DNA from: Clostridiales bacterium | GTDB lineage: Bacteria > Bacillota > Clostridia > Saccharofermentanales > Saccharofermentanaceae | Length of the DNA stretch: 64,000 bases | Direction: 5' to 3' | Assembly: GCA_017551865.1 (NCBI GenBank) | Contig: JAFZKB010000002.1 | Location: 62,001 to 126,000 of the forward strand | Shown here: positions 45,599-54,919 of the stretch, one piece after another | Position numbering within the stretch: position 1 is the stretch's first letter | Layout of the letters: each line of letters starts with the position of its first letter | Notes under the pieces: model-generated | The model's database searches: none | What the model was told of the DNA's origin: nothing | Seen by the model: the letters and a program-made list of their open reading frames with translations, nothing else | Position numbers and translations under genes: made by a program

Positions 45599-47209
45599 AT
45601 GTATAGTCGGAATCATGATCTGACGGTAAAGATCGCTGCGCTGGCGCTTGCGGCGGGGATACTTTTGAGCGGATGCTCAAAGAATGAAAAGAAAAACACG
45701 AACGGTAAATCCTCCTCCAAAATAGAGTTTAAAGCGGAGTCAGCTGAAGAGAGTTCCGGGGAAGAAACAACTATTTCAGAATCTTCGGATAATACATACC
45801 GGATCGATGCGAAACTTTGGTCCTGCGATGTGCCGAACAGCCTGAAATGCCTCCGCGAAGAGAGCATCGATGAAGACGGAAGGTGCTATTTTGAATTCTA
45901 CGGAGATCTGCAGCATGTTGATTATAATTATGTGAAGCTCTCTATCGTTACAGAAGACATTAATGCTTTTGCGAAAAGATATCAGTACTACATTTCCCTG
46001 AAAGAGTTTGCCGAAGGAACTTTGCCGGTAACGACGATCGGCGGATATGATTTCGTCAATTTTGAAGACATGCATTTCGGCTCGGAGATCGATCTAAAGC
46101 AGACTACTTTTCTGTACCGTGATGAAAAATCTTCGATGACGATAAGTATCACCGTGAACGGACATCCTGTCGGCGCACCCTTTGAGACGAAGAAGTTCTT
46201 CTCGAACATTGAATTCAAGCTGCCGGATCTGGGATTAAGCGATCCTGATTTTGCATTTGAGAGCGGTGAACATCAGACGACCGTTCAGCAGATGAGAATC
46301 GGGGACTATACCGTCACACCATACCAGGCACATTTCAGCGAGCATGTGTATAAAGAAGCCGGCGGAGGCATCGTGACATTCTCCTCTACCGCAACACATG
46401 TGGCGGCTTCGGACAAGTACCTCTACACATACGATATCCGCTCCTGTCTGGTATATGTCTATCAGATCACAGATTCGGAGATGAAACTGATCAAAACTAT
46501 TCCCGGTGGCTCGACGGCCGTGACAGAGGAGCTTCTGGACGGGGACACGGTGTCCCTGTATCCGGATCCGGAAGCACAGGATAAGTTCTTTATGGTCGAA
46601 AAGTCCGTCGAAAAGCAGAGGATCCTGTCCTGCTTAAACGATCTGAGCGTTTCTCCGGATGGTTCCCTGATCTTAAGTTACGGCGCGTACGCGGATTCCA
46701 TAAGGCGCCTGCATTTCGATCCGCAAACGAAGGCTGTGACGTCGGAGAGGTTTACTTTGGAGATCCCAAGCGAAGGTGGAGAAAGAAAAACCGAGATCCA
46801 GTATCTTTTCCTGACGGAAGAATATATCTTCGCCCGTGTTGTCGAATACAAAGATACCTCTTCCTTAGCTGTCTATCAGCTGGATCTTGAAGGAAAACTC
46901 ATCCAAAAACTTCCTTCGATGGGAGATGAGTCCCGGGTGATCGAGGCGGTCTACGATATCGGCGATAGTCTGCTGGCTGTGGATAGTAATCCGGATGACA
47001 TGCTGGTCCTCATGGACAATTCGGGAAATGTGACCAGCTCCGTGACGCTCGAAGATCTTCTCGGATTTCACTATGGAGAGGAAGACAATTTCTTCACGCA
47101 CTTCACATTAGTGAAAAGAAACGACCAGGGGGACTTCCTCATGGTATATGCGTATAACAACAATGGATTACTGGAAGATCTGGTATTTACCATTCATATA
47201 GAAAAATAA
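45599..47209 (+). CDS. Lipoprotein with propeller-like C-terminal half
   Basis: 536 residues from the ATG at 45599; a GTG at 45572 is an alternative with no good SD. A lipobox (ILLSGCSKN) is followed by a Ser/Glu-rich linker. A ~150-residue N-terminal domain has the KFFSNIEFKLPD ending seen in small clostridial lipoprotein domains; a related domain ends the GH3 fusion protein at 34808. The C-terminal ~320 residues (ATHVAASDKYLYTYDI, LSVSPDGSLILSYG, LLAVDSNPDDMLVLMDNSG) have the repeating strand pattern of a beta-propeller sensor or binding domain. It is only 35 bp before serpin 2, so the two are probably co-expressed. Confidence 0.65.
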   Translation: MYSRNHDLTVKIAALALAAGILLSGCSKNEKKNTNGKSSSKIEFKAESAEESSGEETTISESSDNTYRIDAKLWSCDVPNSLKCLREESIDEDGRCYFEFYGDLQHVDYNYVKLSIVTEDINAFAKRYQYYISLKEFAEGTLPVTTIGGYDFVNFEDMHFGSEIDLKQTTFLYRDEKSSMTISITVNGHPVGAPFETKKFFSNIEFKLPDLGLSDPDFAFESGEHQTTVQQMRIGDYTVTPYQAHFSEHVYKEAGGGIVTFSSTATHVAASDKYLYTYDIRSCLVYVYQITDSEMKLIKTIPGGSTAVTEELLDGDTVSLYPDPEAQDKFFMVEKSVEKQRILSCLNDLSVSPDGSLILSYGAYADSIRRLHFDPQTKAVTSERFTLEIPSEGGERKTEIQYLFLTEEYIFARVVEYKDTSSLAVYQLDLEGKLIQKLPSMGDESRVIEAVYDIGDSLLAVDSNPDDMLVLMDNSGNVTSSVTLEDLLGFHYGEEDNFFTHFTLVKRNDQGDFLMVYAYNNNGLLEDLVFTIHIEK

Positions 47210-47243
47210 CGAAACAACAAGCAGGAAAGCGAGAAAATGAAAA

Positions 47244-48569
47244 ATGAAAAAGATAGTGGCAATGCTTCTGATGGCGTCGATGATCCTTACGATGGGAACC
47301 GCATGCGGAAAGAAAACAAAGAGTACGGTTGCCGGAAAGGCGAGCGTGACGAAAGAGACCAAAGCGGAAGTCCCTTCGGACCCGGCGGTCGCAGAGAGGA
47401 CCAACGGAAAACATGCGATCTTCCAGCTGGCCAATACATCGAACACAATGCAGACGATGAGTGACGAGGAATTGAAGAAGGCATATTCCCAGTTCATCTT
47501 CGCCCTGATGAAAGAATGTGCTTCGAAGGATAAAGGAAAGAATGTAATGATCTCTCCGGATTCTCTTCTTTTCTGTATGCAGATGTGTGCGGCCGGTGCG
47601 GACGGGGATACCCTCGATCAGATGATGAACACGATGATCCCGGGCGCAGATAATGCTTCTGCTTTTCAGTATTCTGTAAATCGTATGAATTCGCTTCAGA
47701 ACGATACATTAAGTATTGCGAATTCGGTATGGCTCAATCAGAGGAAAGCCAAGTTCGTGTATTCTGATTATCTCGATTATGTGAAACATCACTTTGATGC
47801 CAATGTGGACATTATTGAGTTTGATGACACCGGCGTAGCGACGATCAACAAGTGGGTCTCGGAAAAGACCGACGGCATGATAAAGGATCTGATCGACAGG
47901 CTCCAGTCCTCTGGGGTAATGGTACTCGTGAATGCGATCGCCTTTGATGGGAAATGGGATATAACATATGATGCCGGGCACATAAAGACGCGCGATTTCA
48001 CAAATGGAAACGGGGAGAAAAAGGAAGGGAAGTTCCTTCAGAGCAACGAAGGAGTCTATCTTGATAACGGAAAAGCCACGGGCTTCATAAAAGTATATGA
48101 AGATGGAAAATACGGTTTCATGACGATCCTTCCGAATGACAAATCGGTGGATATCAACGACTTTATGGCAAATATGACGCCGGAAGAGTACTGGTCTTTC
48201 TGGGAAAACAAAGACAACTTTGCGGATGTCTTTGCGCTCATGCCGGAGTTCACAAGTGACTACAATATCGAGCTGACAGATATCTTAGCCGATATGGGCA
48301 TGAAAGATGCGTTTGATGAGATTAAAGCGGACTTCTCGAATATGGCCCATTGCGATAACAATGTCTATATCTCCAAGGTTGTTCAGAAGACACACATCGA
48401 AGTCACCCGCGAAGGCACGAAGGCGGCAGCGGCTACGGCGATCTACATGGACGAGGCCGAATGCATACATGAATATCACGAAGTGATCTGCGACCGTCCG
48501 TATGCATACGCGATCGTCGACATGGAGACCGGCCTTCCGGTATTCCTCGGAACCGTGGAGGATATCTGA
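47244..48569 (+). CDS. Lipoprotein serpin 2 (serine-protease inhibitor family)
   Basis: 441 residues. It is a paralogue of serpin 1 with the same plan: lipobox (MGTACGKK), charged linker, NVMISPDSLLFCMQMCAAGADG, NSVWLNQRK, VMVLVNAIAFDGKWD, hinge EGTKAAAATA and C-terminal RPYAYAIVDMETGLPVFLGTVE. By canonical counting P1-P1' would be Ala-Glu; the loop is rich in acidic residues and differs strongly from serpin 1, so the two would target different proteases. A Cys in the loop and another Cys before RPY are shared with serpin 1. Followed by a good terminator. Confidence 0.92.
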   Translation: MKKIVAMLLMASMILTMGTACGKKTKSTVAGKASVTKETKAEVPSDPAVAERTNGKHAIFQLANTSNTMQTMSDEELKKAYSQFIFALMKECASKDKGKNVMISPDSLLFCMQMCAAGADGDTLDQMMNTMIPGADNASAFQYSVNRMNSLQNDTLSIANSVWLNQRKAKFVYSDYLDYVKHHFDANVDIIEFDDTGVATINKWVSEKTDGMIKDLIDRLQSSGVMVLVNAIAFDGKWDITYDAGHIKTRDFTNGNGEKKEGKFLQSNEGVYLDNGKATGFIKVYEDGKYGFMTILPNDKSVDINDFMANMTPEEYWSFWENKDNFADVFALMPEFTSDYNIELTDILADMGMKDAFDEIKADFSNMAHCDNNVYISKVVQKTHIEVTREGTKAAAATAIYMDEAECIHEYHEVICDRPYAYAIVDMETGLPVFLGTVEDI

Positions 48570-48595
48570 TCCGGCGGGTCCCATAGGGGAATTTT

Positions 48596-48622
48596 GCGGG
48601 AAGATCTTACTTCCCGCTTTTT
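48596..48622 (+). terminator. Terminator of the serpin 2 operon
   Basis: An 8-bp stem GCGGGAAG/CTTCCCGC with a 6-base loop is followed by TTTTT. It overlaps the 3' end of the convergent NUDIX gene, whose last codons form the right arm. Confidence 0.88.
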
Positions 48623-49068
48623 ATATAGGCGAACGCCTCTTTCAGTATTCGTTTATTTCTGGGAAGCATCGGATCAGGAAGTTCATCCTCTGAGAAGAAT
48701 CTCTGCTGGATGACTTCCTCTTCCTGTACTTTCAGTTCCCCGTGATACTCGCGGCAGAGGAAGATGAGGCCGGCGATATAGATCTCATCGCCGTTCGGGT
48801 ACGTGTAATTGGTCTCCTGTCCGGATTCGGAACAGAAGACTTCCAGCTTGTCGCAGATCAGGCCGGACTCCTCGAAGGCCTCTCGCTTCGCGCAATCTTC
48901 AAAAGTCTCGCCGAGCTCCATCGAGCCGCCCGGGTATCCCCAGTAGTAGTTGTCCGCGCGCTCCTGAAGCAGTATCTGATTCTTCTCATTTACGAAAAGC
49001 ACCCCGGTCCCGGAGACGATGATCGGCCGGTGTCCCAGTTCTCTTCGAAGATCCATGATATATCCCAT
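48607..49068 (-). CDS. NUDIX hydrolase 1
   Basis: 153 residues with a complete Nudix box: the Gly of GGSMELGE, five residues on to Glu, then REAFEESG supplying RExxEE (the divalent-metal and catalytic site). An upstream GTGVLFVNEKNQILLQERAD strand is typical of MutT-like mutators. It hydrolyses nucleoside diphosphate derivatives; the specific substrate is unpredictable. Two bases separate it from NUDIX hydrolase 2, so it is the second gene of an operon. Confidence 0.9.
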   Translation of the reverse strand: MGYIMDLRRELGHRPIIVSGTGVLFVNEKNQILLQERADNYYWGYPGGSMELGETFEDCAKREAFEESGLICDKLEVFCSESGQETNYTYPNGDEIYIAGLIFLCREYHGELKVQEEEVIQQRFFSEDELPDPMLPRNKRILKEAFAYIKSGK

Positions 49069-49070
49069 TT

Positions 49071-49562
49071 TTACACTCCTGTATCTTTGTTCACGACGTG
49101 AAGAAGAACTCCTCCGTCGATCGCTTCTTTTAGTTTTGTTTTCAGCATGACCGGACGGACATCGTAGTTCCCGATCTCGTCTAAGGAGATCCAGGTAAGT
49201 TTCTCGCCGGTATCTGTTTCCTCCCGAAAAGATCCGTCTTCCGGCACTTCCATGAGGTAATAGAATTCGAGGATGTGGCAGAGTTTGCCGGAGATCCTCT
49301 TGTCGAGGCGGTCTCCACTGAAGAAATTCTCGCAGATGATCGCGCAGCGGACTGCCTTGCAGGGTACGCCTGTCTCTTCGAGTACTTCACGCTCGATGCA
49401 TTCCTGCGAAGTTTCTCCGATCTCCACGGCGCCGCCGATCATGTAGTAGTAATCGGAAAGGTCATTCTGCACGAAAAGCATCTTCCGGCCGCGGAGAATG
49501 ATCGCTCCGGTGCGGTAGCGGAAATAGCAGTTGTCTTTAATGATGAAGCAATCGTTTTCCAT
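49071..49562 (-). CDS. NUDIX hydrolase 2
   Basis: 163 residues, start chosen at the ATG with GGGGGAG five bases upstream. The Nudix box GGAVEIGETSQECIEREVLEETG is complete and similar in register to its neighbour (only the box is alike; the rest diverges), suggesting an old tandem duplication. It has a promoter-proximal inverted repeat GTAGTA/TACTAC. The SGKLCHILEFYYLMEV strand is like those of NUDIX proteins acting on dinucleotides or NDP-sugars. Confidence 0.9.
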   Translation of the reverse strand: MENDCFIIKDNCYFRYRTGAIILRGRKMLFVQNDLSDYYYMIGGAVEIGETSQECIEREVLEETGVPCKAVRCAIICENFFSGDRLDKRISGKLCHILEFYYLMEVPEDGSFREETDTGEKLTWISLDEIGNYDVRPVMLKTKLKEAIDGGVLLHVVNKDTGV

Positions 49563-49581
49563 AAAGACTCCCCCCAATGAA

Positions 49582-49603
49582 GTAGTAGAAACTATGATAC
49601 TAC
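49582..49603 (-). promoter_or_regulatory. Inverted repeat before the NUDIX operon
   Basis: GTAGTA..TACTAC, a perfect 6-bp inverted repeat with a 10-base centre, covers the expected core promoter 20-42 bases before the NUDIX 2 start. It could be an operator; the protein is unknown. Confidence 0.4.
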
Positions 49604-49718
49604 AACTTGAGCCGGGGAAGAAGTGAAGGATCCGTCACCCATGCGATAAGACCTCCTTTCTTTTTCCGTTATTACCATAAAGGGTGCCCCAGGGGGAGGG
49701 TCAAGACCAAAAAAGAAA

Positions 49719-49744
49719 AGGACCGTCATATTCTGACGGTCCTT
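49719..49744 (-). terminator. Terminator of tRNA-Arg
   Basis: On the minus strand an 11-bp perfect stem AAGGACCGTCA/TGACGGTCCTT with a 4-base loop is followed by TTCTTTTTT. It lies 15 bases after the encoded CCA. Confidence 0.92.
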
Positions 49745-49758
49745 TATCCCTTTTAACA

Positions 49759-49833
49759 TGGCGCTCCGAGCAGGAATCGAACCCGCATTGGCAGTACCGG
49801 AAACTGCAGTCCTATCCGTTGAACGATCGAAGC
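49759..49833 (-). tRNA. tRNA-Arg (anticodon CCG)
   Basis: Cloverleaf on the minus strand: acceptor GCTTCGA/TCGGAGC (one G:U pair), D-arm with AACGGATAGG, anticodon arm GCAGT/ACTGC with loop TTCCGGT giving anticodon CCG (reads CGG), T-arm GCGGG-TTCGATT-CCTGC, discriminator G and an encoded CCA. It is a single-tRNA unit transcribed with its own terminator, next to dtd on the same strand. Confidence 0.95.
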
Positions 49834-49849
49834 GTGCACGACAATTATA

Positions 49850-50308
49850 TCACTTTTTCTTCACGATTTCCTCGCTGTCTAAAATGATCGTGAAAGGCCC
49901 CTGATTTTCAATCGATACAGCCATGTCCGCACCGAAGATACCGGTCTGCACGATCGGGATCTCCTTTTTACAGGATTCGATGATGTATTCGTAAAGCTCA
50001 TTGGCCAGATCCGGAGAGCCTGCATTGATGAAGGACGGGCGGTTGCCGTGATGGCAGTCGGCGTAGAGCGTGAACTGGGAGATGAGAAGGAGACTTCCGC
50101 CGACATCCGAAAGGCTTAGGTTGGTCTTTCCGTTCTCATCGCGGAAGATGCGGAGCCCCAGGAGCTTTTTGACCATGGCGTCGGCAATTTCCCGGGTGTC
50201 GGTATTACAGACCCCTATGAATACGAGAAAACCGTGAGATATGGCTCCGACGGTCTTACTATCCACATCGACTTTGGCTTCGGTGACGCGCTGAATCAAA
50301 AAACGCAT
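49850..50308 (-). CDS. dtd: D-aminoacyl-tRNA deacylase
   Basis: A 152-residue homodimeric enzyme hydrolysing D-aminoacyl and glycyl-tRNA(Ala) mischarges. It starts MRFLIQRVTEAKVDVD and contains the SQFTLYADCHHGNRPSF active-site segment and a C-terminal NQGPFTIILDS matching the Gly-cisPro chiral-proofreading motif (GP). It lies just upstream of the tRNA gene. The adjacent divergent gene is a DUF1846 gene. Confidence 0.95.
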   Translation of the reverse strand: MRFLIQRVTEAKVDVDSKTVGAISHGFLVFIGVCNTDTREIADAMVKKLLGLRIFRDENGKTNLSLSDVGGSLLLISQFTLYADCHHGNRPSFINAGSPDLANELYEYIIESCKKEIPIVQTGIFGADMAVSIENQGPFTIILDSEEIVKKK

Positions 50309-50340
50309 AAAAAGTGCTCCTTTTTGAATGAAATGTTACG

Positions 50341-50368
50341 TAGACAGCATAACAAAATGTGTTATAAT
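50341..50368 (+). promoter_or_regulatory. Strong promoter of the DUF1846 gene
   Basis: TAGACA (50341-50346), a 16-bp spacer and TATAAT (50363-50368) preceded by TGT (extended -10). Confidence 0.8.
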
Positions 50369-50374
50369 TGCAAA

Positions 50375-50487
50375 GAGCCGTTAAAAAGGCTGACGAGCTT
50401 CTCACGATTTTTGGAGAGAAGTTCTTTTTTTATGGAAAAACAGTGAAGACGGTACGGCCGTTTTCCACGTAAAGGGGCGTGAAAAGT
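50375..50487 (+). promoter_or_regulatory. Attenuator-like leader of the DUF1846 gene
   Basis: A ~113-nt leader with three hairpins: AGCC/GGCT (50376-50391), an intrinsic-terminator hairpin GAGCTTCTC/GAGAAGTTC with a T7 run (50395-50431), and TGGAAAA/TTTTCCA (50433-50467) just before AAGGGG. A terminator inside a leader and before the ORF implies conditional read-through. I recognise no known riboswitch class. Confidence 0.6.
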
Positions 50488-51972
50488 ATGTTTAAAGTAG
50501 GCTTTAGCAATGAAAAATACGTGCAGATGCAGTCGCAGAAGATCCGCGACCGAATCGGAAAATTCGGAGGCAAGCTGTATTTGGAATTCGGCGGAAAGCT
50601 CTTTGACGACTACCACGCATCCCGTGTTCTCCCGGGCTTTGAACCGGACAGCAAGGTCAAGATGCTCCTCGAGCTCAAGGACGATGTCGAGATCGTTATC
50701 GCGATCAACGCAGATGCTATTGAAAAGAATAAGAGAAGAGGCGACCTCGGTATCACCTACGATCAGGAAGTGCTCCGTCTGATCGATGCTTTCACCGAGA
50801 TCGGACTTTATGTCGGTTCCGTAACGATCACGCAGTATACGAACCAGCCTCTGGCAGAGCAGTTCAGCAAAAGACTCCACCAGCTCGGTGTGAAGGTCTA
50901 TAAGCAGTATCCGATCGCAGGCTATCCGATGAACGTCCCGCTGATCGTCAGCGATGAGGGATACGGCAAGAACGAATATATCGAGACCACCCGTTCTCTG
51001 GTCGTGGTTACCGCTCCGGGCCCGGGCTCCGGAAAGATGGCGACCTGCCTTTCCCAGCTTTATCACGAGAACCGCCGCGGCATTAAGGCCGGATATGCGA
51101 AGTTCGAGACTTTCCCGATCTGGAGCATCCCGCTCAATCACCCGGTAAATATCGCTTATGAGGCAGCTACCGCTGACCTGGCCGATGTCAACATGATCGA
51201 CCCGTTCCACCTTGAGGCTTACGGAGAGACCACAGTAAACTATAACCGTGACGTAGAGATCTTCCCGGTCGTGAATGCGATCTTCGAAAAGATCTACGGA
51301 GAGTCCCCGTACAAGAGCCCGACGGACATGGGTGTCAACATGGCCGGGTTTGCCATCGTGGACGATGAGGCTTGTAAAGAAGCCAGCAAGCAGGAGATCA
51401 TCCGCCGTTACTATCAGGCCAAGTGCATGGTGCGTCAGGGCCTTTCCGAGGGCGCAGATGTCAGCAAGATCGAGCTTTTGATGAATAAATCCGGCATCGA
51501 GATCAACGACCGCCGTGTCGTCGGTGCCGCACTTGTCCGCGCCGAGTCCACACATGGTCCGGCCGTCGCTCTTGAACTTCCGGACGGACAGATCGTCACC
51601 GGTAAGAACAGTGAATTCCTCGGCGCTTCCGCTGCGGTACTTCTGAATGCACTGAAAGTCCTTGGCGGCATCCAGCATGAGATCCCTCTGATCTCACCGA
51701 ACGTTATCGAGCCGATCCAGGATCTGAAGGTAAACCACATGGGCAACCACAACCCGAGACTGCATACGGACGAAGTCCTGATCGCTCTGGCCATGAGTGC
51801 CGCGACAAACCCGGTCGCCGAGCTTGCGATGCAGCAGATCAATAATCTCCGTCACAGCGATGCACACTCGACCACGATCCTGTCGAACGTAGATGAGGGC
51901 GTGTTCAGAAAACTCGGCATCAACATCACATGTGAGCCGGAGTATCAGAAGAAGAAACTTTATAACAAGTGA
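50488..51972 (+). CDS. DUF1846 family protein
   Basis: 494 residues from the ATG, which sits at a better distance from AAGGGG than a GTG at 50479. It opens [20 protein letters not shown] and carries [20 protein letters not shown], a P-loop-like GPGSGK segment, and the conserved [19 protein letters not shown] region ([14 protein letters not shown]). The family is widespread in Firmicutes, structurally known, functionally undefined; the P-loop-like motif suggests nucleotide or phosphate binding. It is single-gene with its own attenuator-like leader. Confidence 0.9.
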   Translation: MFKVGFSNEKYVQMQSQKIRDRIGKFGGKLYLEFGGKLFDDYHASRVLPGFEPDSKVKMLLELKDDVEIVIAINADAIEKNKRRGDLGITYDQEVLRLIDAFTEIGLYVGSVTITQYTNQPLAEQFSKRLHQLGVKVYKQYPIAGYPMNVPLIVSDEGYGKNEYIETTRSLVVVTAPGPGSGKMATCLSQLYHENRRGIKAGYAKFETFPIWSIPLNHPVNIAYEAATADLADVNMIDPFHLEAYGETTVNYNRDVEIFPVVNAIFEKIYGESPYKSPTDMGVNMAGFAIVDDEACKEASKQEIIRRYYQAKCMVRQGLSEGADVSKIELLMNKSGIEINDRRVVGAALVRAESTHGPAVALELPDGQIVTGKNSEFLGASAAVLLNALKVLGGIQHEIPLISPNVIEPIQDLKVNHMGNHNPRLHTDEVLIALAMSAATNPVAELAMQQINNLRHSDAHSTTILSNVDEGVFRKLGINITCEPEYQKKKLYNK

Positions 51973-52029
51973 TCTGAAAAAAGAAATAAAGAAAATCCTG
52001 CGGGGGACCGAAGGCAAGTACTGAAAGCA

Positions 52030-52683
52030 TCAGGAAAAGTTCTTCAGGTCCTCCCAGCTTTTTACGGCAATAGTGGATTCTTTTACAATGTCGGGCCATT
52101 CGCTTTCGGAAAGAGGATCGAAGATGCCGACCGTCTGAAAGCCGCCCCTGGCTGCACCACGCAGTGCGGTGAGGATATCTTCGAAGACGGCACAGTTTTC
52201 CGGTCTTACCCCCATTCTTTCGGCAGCGAGAAGATAGATATCCGGAAAACCTTTTCCGCGGGTGACATCGGTAGCGACCGTGATGTTTTTGAAAAAGGGC
52301 TTTAAGTCATTGGCGGAAAGAACCACGTCGATATTATGCTGGGGCTCCATCGAAGTGGCGACCGCCATAGGGACGCCGTGCTCATGAAGATAGCAGAGGT
52401 ACTCTCTGGCGAAAGGCTTCATGGGTATTTTCGAGCGGTAATACTCTTCAGACATGGAAAACCATGTATCGATGACCTGCTGCGGAGTTTCATGAAGGCC
52501 GTACCTTTCGATGGTGTACCGGGCGCCCTCTTCCCAGCTCATACACTTGATGGCGTCGGTGTAATCCTTCGTGACCTGATGGCCCCTGGCAGCAAGAAAA
52601 TCGGTATCGATCTGCTTCCATACACCCATGGAGTCAAAGAGTGTTCCGTCGAGGTCGAAGATAGCGGCTTGTGGTAAAAACAT
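52030..52683 (-). CDS. HAD-family hydrolase (beta-phosphoglucomutase-like)
   Basis: 217 residues from the ATG with CAGGAG upstream. Motif I AIFDLDGTLFDS, a four-helix cap with MSWEEGARYT-like spacing, motif II PMAVATSM, Lys in TRGKGFPDIYLLAAE and motif IV FEDILTALRGAARGGF. The KGFPDIY motif is typical of beta-PGM/phosphatase members of subfamily I. Whether mutase or phosphatase is undecided. It converges on the DUF1846 gene without an obvious terminator. Confidence 0.85.
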   Translation of the reverse strand: MFLPQAAIFDLDGTLFDSMGVWKQIDTDFLAARGHQVTKDYTDAIKCMSWEEGARYTIERYGLHETPQQVIDTWFSMSEEYYRSKIPMKPFAREYLCYLHEHGVPMAVATSMEPQHNIDVVLSANDLKPFFKNITVATDVTRGKGFPDIYLLAAERMGVRPENCAVFEDILTALRGAARGGFQTVGIFDPLSESEWPDIVKESTIAVKSWEDLKNFS

Positions 52684-52879
52684 GCGAACTCCTGTAACAA
52701 TTTCGTTTTTCTGTCGATAAAATATCAAATTCTTTTCATTTACTATGCTTTCAAAAAATTATACCATTTAGGCAGTGAATTGTTTCAATTTACAAACAAT
52801 TTCTGAAAAACCCTGTATTCAGGGAAAAAATCATGCATAATAGAAGTGCCTGTGGGTATGAACATGGTGGGGGATTAAT

Positions 52880-54745
52880 ATGGCACAAGATATTGAGAGC
52901 TTGGAAGTAAAAGAAGAAGCTACCTTTGTAGAGAAGTTTGTTGATTCCAGTCTGCATCCCGAAGTGGAGCAAAGATTCGCCGCAGTTAAGATCACGTTAT
53001 ATGTTCTGGCGTTCATCGCCTTTGCGGTTTTAAACCCGCTCGTCGCCACTGTTGATGCTTTCTCCTTCCTTACCCCGGTCCGCGGGATCTTCTCCATCGT
53101 TCAGCTCCTGCTCTCTGTCCTTATCGTACAGTCCCTGAATACCAAAGGCTTCTACGCCGTACTTGTCATGACTGTCCTGCAGCTTGCCGCATCCATCTTT
53201 GTTATGGTCCGTTTCCATGACAGCTTCGCTTTAAGCGGCATGGCTTCCACGATCCTGAGCCTGATCATCGTCGTGATCATCCTCGCATATAACCGCCGTG
53301 TGGCACAGGAGATCGAAAGAGTTGCCTCCAAGACGGAAGAACTTGAGAAGGCCAACTCCGATTTAAAACTCCGTGAAGAAGAAACAAAGAGACAGAACAC
53401 ACTGCTCTCGGAATATAACCGCGCAATGAAGGAAAACGAAGAACGCCTTTACCAGATGAATCACTTTGACACCCTGACGGGACTTCCGAACCGAGTCAAG
53501 ATCATCGACCGTATGGATCTTCTTATCAGCCTTCTTTCCCACCAGAAAATGCCGTTTGCCCTGATCTATATCGATCTGGACAACTTTAAGACCGTGAACG
53601 ATTCCGTCGGCCATAAGGTCGGAGATGCCATCCTTCAGTCTTCGGCGACCCGCCTTACCTCGGCTATCGACCAGGAAGACATGATCGGCCGCTGGGGCGG
53701 CGATGAATTCGCTATCGTAGTTCAGCGCCAATTCTCCGATGAGGAGATGCTCAACTATGTTGAGATGCTAAGGGATACTCTTTCCAAGCCGTATTCGGTT
53801 GAAGATTCCGAATATACCGTGACGGCAAGCTTCGGCGTATCCTTCTTCCCGCAGGACGGAACGACTTCCTCCGAGCTCATCAAGTGCGCCGAGACGGCGA
53901 TGTACAAGGCCAAGGAATATGGCAAAAACATGGTGCAGTTCTTCCGTAAGGAAATGAAGGACGACATCATGAGGAAGATGAAGTACGAGAGCCGTCTGCT
54001 TTCCGCCATCAAGAACAACGAACTGTATCTTTGCTTCCAGCCGCAGTATGACATGAAGGAAAGAAAACTCCACGGATTCGAGGCGCTCTGCCGCTGGAAT
54101 TCCGAGAAGTTCGGCGAAGTCAGCCCGACGGAGTTTATCCCGGTCGCTGAATCCGTAGGCTTCATCGTACCTCTGGGCGAGTGGGTCCTCGAGAGTGCCT
54201 GCATGACATTAAACCGCATCAAGGAAGAAAACGGATGGAATGGCGTCATGTCCGTCAACATCTCCGCCGTACAGCTGATGAGTCCGATGTTCCTTCAGTC
54301 CGTGCGCCGCATTATCCAGAAGACCGGCATCGACCCCAAAAACCTCGAGTTCGAAGTCACCGAGTCTGTCATGGTGTCTAACGTAGATTATGCCGTTAAG
54401 GTTCTTAAAGAGATCTCCGATATGGGTATCTCCATCGCACTCGACGACTTCGGTACAGGATACTCTTCCCTGAACTATCTCCAGCAGCTTCCGATCAACG
54501 TGCTGAAGATCGATAAGTCTTTCGTAGATGAACTGCCGATCAAGAACGCCCAGCGTCTCATGGTAGGCTCCATCATCGGCCTTGTGCACCAGATGAAGAT
54601 CCGTGTCGTCGCCGAAGGTGTTGACGACCGCCGCCAGCTCGATATCCTGACCAAGTACCAGTGCGACTTCGTACAGGGCAATATCTGGGGCCGTCCGGTC
54701 ATGGAAACGGAGATCAGTCAGCTTTTCAATAAGAAACAGGCATGA
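52880..54745 (+). CDS. Membrane GGDEF-EAL cyclic-di-GMP protein
   Basis: 621 residues. Four or so membrane segments lie within residues ~40-135, then a coiled coil (140-190), a GGDEF domain with intact RWGGDEFAIV (about 271-280), and an EAL domain with FEALCRW (EAL 401-403), DDFGTGYSSL and the late KIDKSFVDE/QG motifs. Both diguanylate cyclase and phosphodiesterase signatures look complete, so the protein may do either or be regulated between them by its membrane region. It has its own promoter region and a good GGGGG-type SD. No flagellar or biofilm genes are adjacent. Confidence 0.93.
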   Translation: MAQDIESLEVKEEATFVEKFVDSSLHPEVEQRFAAVKITLYVLAFIAFAVLNPLVATVDAFSFLTPVRGIFSIVQLLLSVLIVQSLNTKGFYAVLVMTVLQLAASIFVMVRFHDSFALSGMASTILSLIIVVIILAYNRRVAQEIERVASKTEELEKANSDLKLREEETKRQNTLLSEYNRAMKENEERLYQMNHFDTLTGLPNRVKIIDRMDLLISLLSHQKMPFALIYIDLDNFKTVNDSVGHKVGDAILQSSATRLTSAIDQEDMIGRWGGDEFAIVVQRQFSDEEMLNYVEMLRDTLSKPYSVEDSEYTVTASFGVSFFPQDGTTSSELIKCAETAMYKAKEYGKNMVQFFRKEMKDDIMRKMKYESRLLSAIKNNELYLCFQPQYDMKERKLHGFEALCRWNSEKFGEVSPTEFIPVAESVGFIVPLGEWVLESACMTLNRIKEENGWNGVMSVNISAVQLMSPMFLQSVRRIIQKTGIDPKNLEFEVTESVMVSNVDYAVKVLKEISDMGISIALDDFGTGYSSLNYLQQLPINVLKIDKSFVDELPIKNAQRLMVGSIIGLVHQMKIRVVAEGVDDRRQLDILTKYQCDFVQGNIWGRPVMETEISQLFNKKQA

Positions 54746-54919
54746 TTTCTGACCCAAGGTCATAGTAGTTTGCGTTTTCTTCCGCTTTTTTGCCTTTCTT
54801 CGGTAAAAGGACTTTCGAAACGTTCCTTTTCTGTTTTTTTGGGTGTATGCTATAGCCGTTCTAATTATGTAGTACGCTGACGAAGTAGCGTTTATAGGGC
54901 GCTTACGACTAGAAGCGTA

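Noticed and set aside
49684..49887. 67-residue + strand ORF across the tRNA
   Set aside because: It reads through the tRNA gene and its terminator in the antisense direction and into dtd; no plausible coding signature.
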